NCBI GenBank assembly: GCA_963834685.1
Contig: CAWICW010000026.1
Location: 1 to 64,000 of the forward strand
Reading direction: 5' to 3'
DNA from: Palsa-504 sp963834685
Lineage (GTDB): Bacteria > Actinomycetota > Actinomycetes > Streptosporangiales > Streptosporangiaceae
DNA length: 64,000 nt
Shown in pieces: positions 25,693-35,726 of the stretch; within the stretch, counting starts at the first letter, position 1, and each line of letters starts with the position of its first letter. The notes under the pieces are model-generated. The model was not told where the DNA came from. It was given only the letters and a program-made list of their open reading frames with translations, and did no database searches. The position numbers and the translations under genes were made by a program.

Positions 25693-25798
25693 CCCGGGAG
25701 CATACCCGCCGCGGCCCGGGCGCCCCCCGCCCGCGGTCCTGCGGGCCGGCCGCACGCATCTGGTCCGTTCGAGAAATATCCTTTCGCTCCGAACCCGG

Positions 25799-27199
<1,401 letters not shown>

Positions 27200-27643
27200 G
27201 CGCCTTCTCCCTCGTCGTGCGCGCGGCACGGCGGAAGGCGCCGCCCCACGCGCGAAATAGCCCTGATGACACCCGCTCCCCAGCGGTTCCCCCGGTCCGG
27301 CCGGGCCCCCGGTAGCTGCGCGGCCAGAACTGCTTCCACGTCTATTTACGCTCTTGCAGTGTCGTAGGTTTCCGATTCTCCATCCGCCTTTCTCCCGCTG
27401 AGACAAATACCATGCTTCGCAGGAAGTATTCGGCGGAATCTCAGGAACTTCTTAGCGCCCTGTTTTTTTAATTCGGCGCATTCTGCCCGCACATAGCCGT
27501 ACAATCACCGGCGGGCGGTGGTTACCTTATGTACCCGTTCTATCGCGGAATGTCCCGGGCCGGCTTCGTGGCCGGGCCCTGCGCCGCCGTCATCGCCGCT
27601 GCGCGTGATTCGCGCGGCCGGTCATCGCCGATACGCTTGAACC
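27200..27643. other. Divergent intergenic region, KamA-like gene / argS
   Basis: 444 bases with no credible gene. It contains a T-rich run (TTTTTTT near 27463-27470) and several AT-rich patches that probably hold the promoters of the two divergent genes. No clear tRNA-type or riboswitch fold was found. Confidence 0.5.
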
Positions 27644-29392
27644 ATGGCCGATCCGCAGCAGGTTCTCGCGCAACGGGTGCACGACGCCATCGTCGCGTCG
27701 TTCGGCCCGGACTACGGCGACGCCGACCCGGTGATCCGGCCGTCCTCGTTCGCGGACTTCCAGGCCAACGTGGCGCTTCCGCTCGGCAAGCGGCTGGGCC
27801 GCCCGCCGCGCGAGGTGGCCGCGGAGCTGGCCAGCCGGCTCGACGTGTCCGACGTGTGCGAGCCGCCCGAGGTCAGCGGGCCGGGCTTCATCAACTTCCG
27901 GCTGCGCGACGACTGGATCGCCGGCCAGGCCTCGCGCATGCTCGATGACCCCCGGCTGGGCCTGGAGCCCGCGGCCTGGCCGCAGACGGTGGTGGTGGAG
28001 TACTCCTCGCCCAACATCGCCAAGGAGATGCACGTCGGGCACCTGCGCACCACCGTCGTCGGGGACGCCATCGCGCGCGTGCTGGAGTTCGCCGGCCACC
28101 GGGTGATCAGGGACAACCACGTCGGCGACTGGGGCACGCCGTTCGGCATGCTGATCGAGCACCTGCTCGACGTGGGCGAGGACTCGCCCGAGGCGGCGCT
28201 GCTGCGCACCGACCCGAACGCCTTCTACCAGGCCGCCCGGCGCAAGTTCGACGCCGACCCGGTGTTCGCGGAGCGGGCCAGGAAGCGGGTGGTGGACCTG
28301 CAGGGCGGCGACCCGGACACGTTGCGGCTCTGGCAGGAGCTGGTCGACATGTCCATGGACTACCTGCACCGGATCTACGGCCGCCTGCTGGTCACGCTCA
28401 CCGACGCCGACATCAGGGGCGAGAGCTTCTACAACGACCTGCTGGCCGACACCGCGGCCCGGCTGGAGGACGAGGGCCTCGCGGTGTACAGCGACGGCGC
28501 GCTGTGCGCGTTCCCGCCCGGCTTCACCGGCCGGGAGGGCCGGCCGCTGCCGGTCATCATCCGCAAGCGGGACGGCGGCTACAACTACTCCACCACCGAC
28601 CTGGCCACCATCCGGTACCGAGTGGACGTGCTGCACTGCGACCGCGCCATCTACGTGGTCGGCTCGGACCAGACCCTGCACTTCCAGATGGTCTTCGCGG
28701 TGGCCCGGGAGGCGGGGTGGATCCCGCCGGGGGTGCGGTTCGAGCACGCCCAGATCGGCCTCGTCTCCGCGCCCGACGGCGGCCGGCTGCGCACCAGGTC
28801 CGGTGACAACGTGCAGCTCAGCGACCTGCTGCAGGAGGCCGTGGACCGCGCCCGCGTGGTCCTGGACGAGCTGGAGGCGCCGTCCCGGTTCGAGCCGGGT
28901 GAGCTGGACGCGATCGCCGAGGCGGTCGGCATCGGGGCGGTCAAGTACGCCGACCTGTCCACCGCCCGGGAGAGCGCCTACGTGTTCGACTGGGACCGGA
29001 TGATCTCGTTCCGCGGCAACACCGGCCCGTACCTGCAGTACGCGACCGCGCGGATCCGGTCGATCTTCCGCCGGGCGGGCGGGGACGCCGACCCGTACCT
29101 GCGCGGATCGCGGGTGGCCGTCACCGCCGCGCCCGAGCGGGCGCTGGCCCTGCGGCTGCTCGATTTCGGCGCCGTCGTCACCGGGGTCGGCGAGACCGCC
29201 GAGCCGCACCGCCTGTGCGCGTACCTGTTCGACGTGGCCAGCCTGTTCACCGCATTCTACGAGGAGTGCCCGGTGCTGAAGGCCGAGCCAGAGTCGCTGC
29301 GGGCGGCCCGGCTCGCGCTGTGCGCGCTGACCCTGAGCGTGCTGACGACGGGCCTGGGCCTGCTCGGCGTGCCCCTTCCCGAGCGGATGTAA
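27644..29392 (+). CDS. argS: Arginyl-tRNA synthetase
   Basis: 582 aa. The N-terminal Arg-S additional domain has SSFADFQANVALPLGKRLG. Catalytic core: VEYSSPNIAKEMHVGHLRTT (HIGH variant HVGH), RDNHVGDWGTPFGMLIEH, YVVGSDQTLHFQMVF, and the KMSKS-equivalent region LRTRSGDNVQLSDLL without the lysines, as in many ArgRS. The C-terminal anticodon domain has GNTGPYLQYATARIRS and ends PLPERM. It charges tRNA-Arg. Monocistronic here. It is divergent from the KamA-like gene, and the downstream lysA/thr genes often found after argS are absent. Confidence 0.95.
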   Translation: MADPQQVLAQRVHDAIVASFGPDYGDADPVIRPSSFADFQANVALPLGKRLGRPPREVAAELASRLDVSDVCEPPEVSGPGFINFRLRDDWIAGQASRMLDDPRLGLEPAAWPQTVVVEYSSPNIAKEMHVGHLRTTVVGDAIARVLEFAGHRVIRDNHVGDWGTPFGMLIEHLLDVGEDSPEAALLRTDPNAFYQAARRKFDADPVFAERARKRVVDLQGGDPDTLRLWQELVDMSMDYLHRIYGRLLVTLTDADIRGESFYNDLLADTAARLEDEGLAVYSDGALCAFPPGFTGREGRPLPVIIRKRDGGYNYSTTDLATIRYRVDVLHCDRAIYVVGSDQTLHFQMVFAVAREAGWIPPGVRFEHAQIGLVSAPDGGRLRTRSGDNVQLSDLLQEAVDRARVVLDELEAPSRFEPGELDAIAEAVGIGAVKYADLSTARESAYVFDWDRMISFRGNTGPYLQYATARIRSIFRRAGGDADPYLRGSRVAVTAAPERALALRLLDFGAVVTGVGETAEPHRLCAYLFDVASLFTAFYEECPVLKAEPESLRAARLALCALTLSVLTTGLGLLGVPLPERM

Positions 29393-29395
29393 CGC

Positions 29396-29417
29396 GTTAT
29401 GCGGTCAGACACATAAC
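29396..29417. terminator. Inverted repeat just after argS
   Basis: GTTATG (29396-29401) and CATAAC (29412-29417) form a 6-bp stem with a 10-base loop starting 4 bases after the argS stop. It is weak and has no T-run. It could equally be a protein-binding site. Confidence 0.3.
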
Positions 29418-29592
29418 CGAGCGCTGAACTCCTCCCGGCGTGCCGCGCAATAACGGCCGGCCGCGCCCGGTCAGCCTGTGAGCCCACGAACGTAGTGCTT
29501 ACGGGCGGCGGGAATCCATTTCCGGGCCCGGCGGGCCGGGGCACGCTCGGACGCATGGACACCAACGGGCCGTCCATCGGCTGTGTTAGCCA

Positions 29593-29623
29593 CGGGGGTA
29601 CGAACCCCCTGGCACCCCCCAGG
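29593..29623. repeat. G-rich repeat, intergenic copy after argS
   Basis: CGGGGGTACGAACCCCC followed by TGGCACCCCCCAGG, matching in reverse complement the runs of the tamR and tatD copies. It lies 57 bases before the secreted-protein ATG and could form a stem with a TACGAA loop in its leader. Confidence 0.65.
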
Positions 29624-29679
29624 CCCGCCCACCACCTGGACGCGCGAAGCGGGCGCGGCGTCCACCGAAGGAGGCATTC

Positions 29680-30573
29680 ATGATGGCCCGCAATCGGCGT
29701 TACGGGAAGAGCCGCGCGGCGGTCCTGAAGACCCGGGCCGGCATCGCGACCGTGGCCGTGCTCGGCAGCGGCGCGATCGCCGTCGCGGCCGTGGCCGCCA
29801 GCGGCCACTCCGCCGGGATCGTGGCGGCCCCGGCCGCCCACACCGCCCGGATCGCCAGCGAGGGCACCATGCTCAGCACCGCGCTGGCCGACTGGAACTC
29901 GTCCAAGCAGGGCAGCTACTCCCAGCTGGCCCAGATGACCTCGGCGCGGGGCTACAGCCAGACCTCGCACCACGGCAAGACGCTCGATATCCAGCGCGGC
30001 ATCGTGGTCCTGGCCACGAACCGGTTCATCATCTTGCAGTCCGCTAACGGCTCGCTGCACCTGTGGCTGACCTCGGGCGCGACCAAGTTCCAGAACGTCT
30101 CGAGCACCACGGCGGGCACCGCGGCGCTGACCGCGAGCACCTCCGCCACGCAGCAGGCCATGCAGTCGGGCAACATGCTCCCCGCGACCACGCTGCTGGC
30201 CGGGAGCCCGACCACCGCCGCCGCCATGCTCACGCCGAGCACCGCGCCCCAGACGGTCACCGTCCAGGTGGCCGGCACCGACCTCACCGTGACCGTCACG
30301 GTGACGCGGAGCACCGCGACGGTGGCCCAGACCGCGACCACGCCGGCCAACGCCATGCCGGCCCCGATGATGACCAGCTTCACCATGAACGCGTGGCAGG
30401 CCGCGAACTCCCTGGCCCGCGGTGACCTGGCCGTCATCGTCGGCACCCGCTCGCACCATACGCTGCACGCTCAGCTGGTCCTGTTCAGCCCGCTCAGCAC
30501 GAGCATGGTCGGGAAGGCCGGCCGCGGGCTGACGGCCACGCCTACCGCGTCCGCGGCGGGCGCACACTGGTGA
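29680..30573 (+). CDS. Secreted or membrane-anchored Thr/Ala-rich protein of unknown function
   Basis: 297 aa with a strong AAGGAGGC site before the ATG at 29680. Residues 18-45 form a signal/anchor helix (GIATVAVLGSGAIAVAAVAA) after a basic start. The exported part has a small globular-looking segment (GKTLDIQRGIVVLATNRFII, LHLWLTSGATKF) and then a long Thr/Ala/Ser-rich, low-complexity stretch. The end repeats the theme (DLAVIVGTRSHHTLHAQLVL). I recognise no domain. Two strands of the form GIVVLA...F and LAVIVGTR might be duplicated motifs. The next gene, an orphan winged helix, overlaps its stop. Confidence 0.75.
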   Translation: MMARNRRYGKSRAAVLKTRAGIATVAVLGSGAIAVAAVAASGHSAGIVAAPAAHTARIASEGTMLSTALADWNSSKQGSYSQLAQMTSARGYSQTSHHGKTLDIQRGIVVLATNRFIILQSANGSLHLWLTSGATKFQNVSSTTAGTAALTASTSATQQAMQSGNMLPATTLLAGSPTTAAAMLTPSTAPQTVTVQVAGTDLTVTVTVTRSTATVAQTATTPANAMPAPMMTSFTMNAWQAANSLARGDLAVIVGTRSHHTLHAQLVLFSPLSTSMVGKAGRGLTATPTASAAGAHW

Positions 30574-30989
30574 GCCGAGCTGCTCAGCCGGTTCCGGCCC
30601 CGGAGTACCCGCGTGTCGTGCGGGTACTCCGGGGCGTTCCCGTCGGCGATCACATGGGCGGTTACGTGGGCAGCGCCGTGGGCAGGCCGCTGCGCTCCGG
30701 CGACCTGGTGCTGGACGAGGAACGCTGGACCGTCCACCGGGCCGGGACGCCGGTGGATCTGTCGCCCACCGAGTTCCGGCTGCTGGCCTGCCTGTTGCGG
30801 CACCAGGGCACGGTCCTGTCCAAGAACCAGCTGCTGCACAGCGTGTGGGGCTGGGGCTACACCGGCCAGTCTCAGGTCGTCGAGACGTACGTGAGCTACC
30901 TGCGGCGCAAGCTCGGCCGGCTCGGCCCGCCGCTCATCCACACCTGCCGCGGGGCCGGCTACGTGCTACGCGGCCCCGAGGCTCCGTGA
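30570..30989 (+). CDS. Orphan winged-helix (OmpR/PhoB C-terminal type) DNA-binding protein
   Basis: 139 aa from the GTG at 30570, which overlaps the preceding stop; a later ATG at 30654 would give 111 aa and may be the true start because a strong hairpin (30597-30635) lies between. The Trans_Reg_C domain is complete: LVLDEERWTVHRAGTPVDLS, then PTEFRLLACLLRHQGTVLSK, recognition helix VVETYVSYLRRKLG and wing IHTCRGAGYVLRG. No receiver domain and no kinase gene are present, so it cannot be a standard response regulator. It may regulate the upstream secreted protein. Confidence 0.8.
   Translation: MSRAAQPVPAPEYPRVVRVLRGVPVGDHMGGYVGSAVGRPLRSGDLVLDEERWTVHRAGTPVDLSPTEFRLLACLLRHQGTVLSKNQLLHSVWGWGYTGQSQVVETYVSYLRRKLGRLGPPLIHTCRGAGYVLRGPEAP
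30597..30635 (+). terminator. Perfect 16-bp stem-loop after the secreted protein gene
   Basis: GCCCCGGAGTACCCGC (30597-30612) and its exact reverse complement (30620-30635) enclose the loop GTGTCGT, 24 bases after the stop at 30573. No T-run follows, as is common for actinobacterial terminators. It would lie inside the winged-helix gene if the GTG start is used. Confidence 0.65.
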
Positions 30990-31006
30990 TCAGCGCGTGA
31001 GGCCGG

Positions 31007-32155
31007 TCAGACCCGCTCGATGATGGTGGCGTTGGCCTGGCCGCCGCCCTCGCACATGGTCTGCAGGCCGAACCGGCCGCCGCTGCGCTCGAGCTCGTGG
31101 ACGAGCTTGGTCATCAAGATCGCGCCCGTGGCCCCGAGCGGGTGGCCGAGCGCGATGGCCCCGCCGTTGGGGTTGGTCCGCTCCAGCGGCGCCCCGAGCT
31201 CGTTGGACCAGGCCAGCACGACCGGCGCGAACGCCTCGTTGACCTCGAATACGTCGATGTCGGCGACCGTCATCCCGGCCTTGCCCAGGACCTTCCTGGT
31301 CGCGCCGATCGGGCCGGTCAGCATTATGACGGGGTCGGCCCCCACCACGGTCAGCGCGTGCACCCGGGCCCGGGGCGTCAGGCCGTACCGGTCCAGCGCC
31401 TCCCGCGACGCGATCAGCAGCGCGCCCGCCCCGTCGGAGATCTGGGAGGCGACCGCCGCGGTGATCTCCCAGCCCTCGCGCAGCGGCGCGAGCCCGGCCA
31501 TCTTCTCCAGTGAGGTGTCCCGGCGCGGGCCCTCGTCCTGGCTGAGGCCGGCCAGCGGCGCGATCTCCCGCTCGAAGCGGCCCTCATCGATGGCGCGGAC
31601 CGCGCGCTGGTGGCTTTCCAGCGAGAACTCCTCCAGCTGGCTCCGCTTGAGGTCCCAGCGCTCGCATATCAGCTGGGCGCCGCGGAACTGGGAGATCTCC
31701 TGGTCGCCGTAGCGGTCGCGCCAGCCCTGGCCCCACGGACCGGGCATACCCGCCTTGGCCGGCAGGGTCACGGTCGAGCCCATGGTGACCACGCTCATGC
31801 TCTCCACCCCGGCCGCGACCACCAGGTCCTGCGTGCCGGACATCACGGCCTGGGCGGCGAAGTGGACGGCCTGCTGGGAGGATCCGCACTGCCGGTCGAC
31901 GGTGACGCCGGGCACGCTCTCCGGCAGTCCCGCCGACAGCCAGGCGTTCCGGGCAATGTCGAAGGTCTGCGGGCCGATCTGCGAGACGCAGCCCATGATC
32001 ACGTCGTCGATCGCGGCGGGGTCGATCCCGGTCCGGTCGACCAGCTCCCGCAGGACGTGCGCGCCGAGGTCGACCGGGTGAACCCCGGCCAGGGCGCCGT
32101 TCCGCTTGCCGACCGGGGTGCGCACCGCACCGGCTATGAACGCCTCCGCCATCAT
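31007..32155 (-). CDS. Thiolase (acetyl-CoA C-acyltransferase)
   Basis: 382 aa. The ATG is at 32155 or 32152; the GGAGG site fits the second better. Thiolase signatures: RTPVGKRNGALAGVHPVDLG, nucleophile Cys in VDRQCGSSQQAVHFAAQAV, VNEAFAPVVLAW, active His in GGAIALGHPLGATGA, and the second Cys in TMCEGGGQANA. It cleaves 3-ketoacyl-CoA with CoA (beta-oxidation) or condenses acetyl-CoA. A solitary gene on the minus strand with no adjacent hydratase/dehydrogenase; the SDR at 24919 could serve the same pathway but is distant. Confidence 0.92.
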   Translation of the reverse strand: MMAEAFIAGAVRTPVGKRNGALAGVHPVDLGAHVLRELVDRTGIDPAAIDDVIMGCVSQIGPQTFDIARNAWLSAGLPESVPGVTVDRQCGSSQQAVHFAAQAVMSGTQDLVVAAGVESMSVVTMGSTVTLPAKAGMPGPWGQGWRDRYGDQEISQFRGAQLICERWDLKRSQLEEFSLESHQRAVRAIDEGRFEREIAPLAGLSQDEGPRRDTSLEKMAGLAPLREGWEITAAVASQISDGAGALLIASREALDRYGLTPRARVHALTVVGADPVIMLTGPIGATRKVLGKAGMTVADIDVFEVNEAFAPVVLAWSNELGAPLERTNPNGGAIALGHPLGATGAILMTKLVHELERSGGRFGLQTMCEGGGQANATIIERV

Positions 32156-32358
32156 GCCTCCGCATGCCCGTCGCCCTGTCCCGCCCGGCCGGGCGGGATT
32201 CAGGTCTTCCTTCACCGTACCTCGCCGCGCGCCGGAGGTCTCGGCGCGCCGTGGCGTAACCGGCCCGATACGGACGGGATCGCGGGGCGCCTCGCGCCGC
32301 GCGCCCGGATGCCGTACGCTCGAAGCGGTTCGCAATACCGCGGATTCAGGAGGCGGTC

Positions 32359-32529
32359 ATGACCACCGGGCTCGTCTTGCTGCTGCTCATCGGCGTCCTG
32401 GTCGCGTATGGCTATACGCGGCTGCGCGGCAAGATGAAGCTGAGCGTCACGGGCAAGAACTGGATCGGGCCGATCGTCATCGTGGTCTTTGTCGCGCTCA
32501 TGCTGTGGGCCAGCCACAACGGCCATTAA
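32359..32529 (+). CDS. Small two-helix membrane protein
   Basis: 56 aa, ATG at 32359 with an excellent AGGAGG site 6 bases before. Two hydrophobic helices (GLVLLLLIGVLVAYGY and WIGPIVIVVFVALMLWA) flank a basic loop RLRGKMKLSVTGKN. The codon structure is clean and the stop is TAA. It lies between the divergent thiolase and the phosphatase operon. Small proteins of this form occur in other actinomycetes without assigned function. Confidence 0.75.
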   Translation: MTTGLVLLLLIGVLVAYGYTRLRGKMKLSVTGKNWIGPIVIVVFVALMLWASHNGH

Positions 32530-32564
32530 GGCCCGTGTCACGCGACGGTTAAGGCCGGGCGGGG

Positions 32565-34940
32565 TCAGGGCCGGCGGCCGCTGCGCGGCATCTCGAACCA
32601 GACCGCCTTGCCGTCGGTCGTGGGTCTCGATCCCCACCGGGTCGCGAGCTGCTCGACCAGGTACAGCCCGCGCCCGCCCTCGTCGGTTTCCGCGGCCGTC
32701 CGGATCCGGGGCAGCCGCAGGTCGGGGTCGAAGACCTCGACCCACACGACGTTCGCGCCCCGGCGCAGGCGCAGCGCGAACTCCCGGGGCCCGATCCGGC
32801 CCGCGTCCGGCACCCCGTCGTCCCAGCCCGGCACGGCGGCGCCCTGCACCGGAACGCCTGGCACCGGGACGGAGGCCGTCCGGGCCGGGGCCGCGGCCGC
32901 CTGCACCGCCGCCGCCGGCCGGCCTCGCGGGCGGGCGGGCACCGGTTCCGGCGTCCGGGCCGCGCCGACCGGGGCGGACATGATCACCGGGTCGAGATCG
33001 AAGTCGAGCTCGCGGCGCGGACTCGGGGTGACCGACGCGTGCAGCACGGCGTTGGTGGCCACCTCCGAGACCAGCAGGCAGGCCAGGTCGATCTGCTCGG
33101 CGTCCATGCCCCACGACCCGAAGGTCTGGGCGGCCAGCCGCCGGGCCTCGGACACCATGATCGGCTCGGCGGGGAACGAGCGCTCGATCGAGGCGAGCTC
33201 GGCGGGCGAGGACTTGACCACCAGGATGGCCATGTCGTCGTCGATGTCTCCCGGCACCGCGAACTCGGCGGCGGTGGCCACCGCGTCGGGATCTCCGCTG
33301 GCCGCCGCGGCCCGGACCGCGTGCTGCAGCATCTCGACCGCTTCGTCCTCGGTGTAGTGCCCGGAGCCGTCGGCGCGCGTCCGCCGGTCGGTCAGGCCGT
33401 CGGTGAAGAAGACCAGCATCGCCCCGGGGGGCACGACGATGGTCTGCTCCTTGTAGGTGGGCAGCCCGCGGATCCCCTTGCCGCGCACGCCGAGCAGGAC
33501 GCCCTTGTACTGGAACTCCAGCTGCCGGGACTGGCCGCCGCTGATCATCAGCGGGGCGTCGTGGCCCGCGTTGGCGAAGGTCAGCTCTCGTGACCACGCG
33601 TCGTAGATCATGTAGATGCAGCTGGCCGTGGGCGGATCGCCGGCCAGCGGGACGCCGGCGTCATCGGCGGGCGCCAGCGACCGGCACCAGTCGTCGAGCT
33701 TGCGCATGATGTCGGCCGGGGACTTCTCGTCCTGCGCGAACGCCCGCAGCGCGGCGCGCAGCTGGCCCATGATGGCCGCAGCCCGCGCGCCGCGGCCCTC
33801 GACGTCGCCGATCACGATGCCGACCCGGCCGACGGCCAGCGGGATGATGTCGTACCAGTCGCCGCCGACCTGCGTCTGGATCCCCTGGCCCTGGGTTTCC
33901 AGCGGCTTGGCCGGCACGTACCGGCAGGCCACCTCGAGCCCGTCCAGGTCCGGGATCACCTGCGGGAGCAGGCTCTTCTGGAAGGCCAGGGCGGTCTGCC
34001 GCTCCGTCTCGAACAGCATCGAGTTGTCGATCGCGACGGCCACCCGGCTGGCGATCGCGCCGATGAGATCACGGTCGGGCGCCTCGTAGTTGCGCTCCTC
34101 GCGGTCGGTGAGCCGGGACAGGGCCAGGCTCATCACGCCCAGCAGCTCGCCGCGGGCGTACAGCGGCGCGGCCACCACCGAGGTCAGCCCGGCCTCATGG
34201 CCCGCCGCCATGCTCTCCGCGCTCGGCGCCGGGTACCCCTCGATGTCCATGTCCGTGACCACGATCGTGTCCAGGCGGGCCATGGCCTGCTGGCAGAAGT
34301 GGCCCTCCGGGTAGTAGATCTGCTCGCCGACCTCGGCCCAGGTGCCCGGCGGCGGCACCCAGTCGCTGGCGTGCCGCTGCACCCGGCGGAACAGCTGGTC
34401 GCCGTGGAACAGGTCGATGAAGCAGTGGTCGGCGAACTGCGGGACCAGCATCTCCGCCACGTGCTTGAGCGTGGTGCCGATCTCGAGCGAGCCGGACAGC
34501 CGCTCGCCCACGCGCTCCAGCAGGGCGATCCGGTCCTGGAGCTGACCGTCCCGGTTGCTCGCCGCGCGGGCCAGGATCACCATCCCCTCGATGTCGCCAC
34601 CCGGATGGCGCAGCGGCACGGCCAGGGCCCGCAGGAGCACCCGCGACCCGTCGCCGCGGATGCTCTCGATGGTCCCCTCCCAGGACCGGCCGCGCAGCAC
34701 GTGCCCGGCGACGTCCTCCATCTTGCGCAGGTCATCGCCGGCGAACAGCCCGAGGGACAGCACCGAGGAGCCCGGCAGCTGGCTCACGTCGCCCCGGATC
34801 CGGAACAGCCGGACCGCGTACTCGTTGAGAAACAGGAGGTTGCTGAGCCGGTCGGCGACCACGACCCCGATGTCGGCCTGGCCGAGCACCATGTCGGCCG
34901 GGAGGTACGCGTCGAACGCCGCCTCACCCCGGCTGGTCAT
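32565..34940 (-). CDS. PAS-GAF-SpoIIE phosphatase with split anti-sigma kinase-like domain
   Basis: 791 aa. PAS ~12-125 (GQADIGVVVADRLSNLLFLN), GAF ~150-310, PP2C/SpoIIE phosphatase 335-575 with metal motifs GGDWYD (359-364), GDVEGRG (378-384; usual H replaced by R) and DDDMAILVV (567-575). A HATPase_c domain of the RsbW type follows: SEVATNAVLHA (N-box, 625-635) and ETDEGGRGLYLVEQLA (G-box region). An 80-residue Pro/Ala-rich insertion (637-718) splits it. Such proteins dephosphorylate anti-anti-sigma factors in response to a sensed signal. Its ATG overlaps the stop of a DtxR-family gene (ATGA), linking it to metal status. Confidence 0.9.
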   Translation of the reverse strand: MTSRGEAAFDAYLPADMVLGQADIGVVVADRLSNLLFLNEYAVRLFRIRGDVSQLPGSSVLSLGLFAGDDLRKMEDVAGHVLRGRSWEGTIESIRGDGSRVLLRALAVPLRHPGGDIEGMVILARAASNRDGQLQDRIALLERVGERLSGSLEIGTTLKHVAEMLVPQFADHCFIDLFHGDQLFRRVQRHASDWVPPPGTWAEVGEQIYYPEGHFCQQAMARLDTIVVTDMDIEGYPAPSAESMAAGHEAGLTSVVAAPLYARGELLGVMSLALSRLTDREERNYEAPDRDLIGAIASRVAVAIDNSMLFETERQTALAFQKSLLPQVIPDLDGLEVACRYVPAKPLETQGQGIQTQVGGDWYDIIPLAVGRVGIVIGDVEGRGARAAAIMGQLRAALRAFAQDEKSPADIMRKLDDWCRSLAPADDAGVPLAGDPPTASCIYMIYDAWSRELTFANAGHDAPLMISGGQSRQLEFQYKGVLLGVRGKGIRGLPTYKEQTIVVPPGAMLVFFTDGLTDRRTRADGSGHYTEDEAVEMLQHAVRAAAASGDPDAVATAAEFAVPGDIDDDMAILVVKSSPAELASIERSFPAEPIMVSEARRLAAQTFGSWGMDAEQIDLACLLVSEVATNAVLHASVTPSPRRELDFDLDPVIMSAPVGAARTPEPVPARPRGRPAAAVQAAAAPARTASVPVPGVPVQGAAVPGWDDGVPDAGRIGPREFALRLRRGANVVWVEVFDPDLRLPRIRTAAETDEGGRGLYLVEQLATRWGSRPTTDGKAVWFEMPRSGRRP

Positions 34941-35680
34941 GGGACCGCCGAATGGTACCGGCTAGGTACGGACACGAAGATATGCGCGGCGATAGAGCCG
35001 GGGAGTTCCGTGGAGATGGCGTCCGCCGGGTCGCCGGCTGTCACCCGCACACCATCGTCGCCCGCCATGAGTATCACCTCACGTCCGGGTTGTATCCCGG
35101 CGCGCTTGAGTTTAAGCATCAGAGCGAGATCGCTCTGGATTTGCTCGCCAATTCGCCGGATGACAACTCGCGCGGTGTCCGCGGATGCGACCTTTGTCAT
35201 CGCCTCACCCGTCTCGTTCATTGCCGCGCGCATCTTCTCCTGCGCCTCGCCCGGGAGCCCCAGCTCGGCCAGGCCGGGAATGAGATTGCCGTGCGGGCAC
35301 CGGACCGGGTAACCGAGCAGTTCCACCACCCGGCGCTCGACGCTTTCCGAGATCACGTGTTCCCAGCGGCACGCCTCGATGTGCACTTCCTCCCAGGGCA
35401 GCTTGATGACCCCGACCAGCAGGCACTCGGCCAGCCGGTGCTTGCGCATGACCCGGGTGGCCAGCGTCCGGCCGACGTCGCTCAGCGCGAGCTGCCGGTC
35501 GCCGAGGACGTGCAGCAGGCCGTCGCGCTCCATCCTCGCCACCGTCTGGCTGACGGTCGGGCCGGTCTGCCCCAGCCGCTCGGCAATCCGGGCGCGCAGC
35601 GGGGTGACGTCCTCCTCCTCGAGCTCGAAGATGGTGCGAAGGTACATCTCCGTGGTGTCGATGAGCCCATGGGCGGTCAA
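34937..35680 (-). CDS. DtxR/IdeR-family metal-dependent repressor
   Basis: 247 aa. A TTG start at 35680 with AGGAGGG upstream is favoured, since it includes the family start LIDTTEMYLRTIFELEEE. The HTH has RIAERLGQTGPTVSQTVARM; the dimer/metal domain has CRWEHVISESVERRVVELLG with the C-x2-EH ligands, and HGNLIPGL. A C-terminal SH3-like domain ends the protein. IdeR-type proteins bind DNA when loaded with Fe(II) or Mn(II). It forms a two-gene operon with the SpoIIE phosphatase by ATGA overlap, an unusual pairing of metal sensing with the general stress partner-switch. Confidence 0.88.
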   Translation of the reverse strand: MTAHGLIDTTEMYLRTIFELEEEDVTPLRARIAERLGQTGPTVSQTVARMERDGLLHVLGDRQLALSDVGRTLATRVMRKHRLAECLLVGVIKLPWEEVHIEACRWEHVISESVERRVVELLGYPVRCPHGNLIPGLAELGLPGEAQEKMRAAMNETGEAMTKVASADTARVVIRRIGEQIQSDLALMLKLKRAGIQPGREVILMAGDDGVRVTAGDPADAISTELPGSIAAHIFVSVPSRYHSAVP

Positions 35681-35726
35681 CTTCTCATCCCTCCTGCTTG
35701 TGATGCTATGCCGGAGAGACCAGTGC

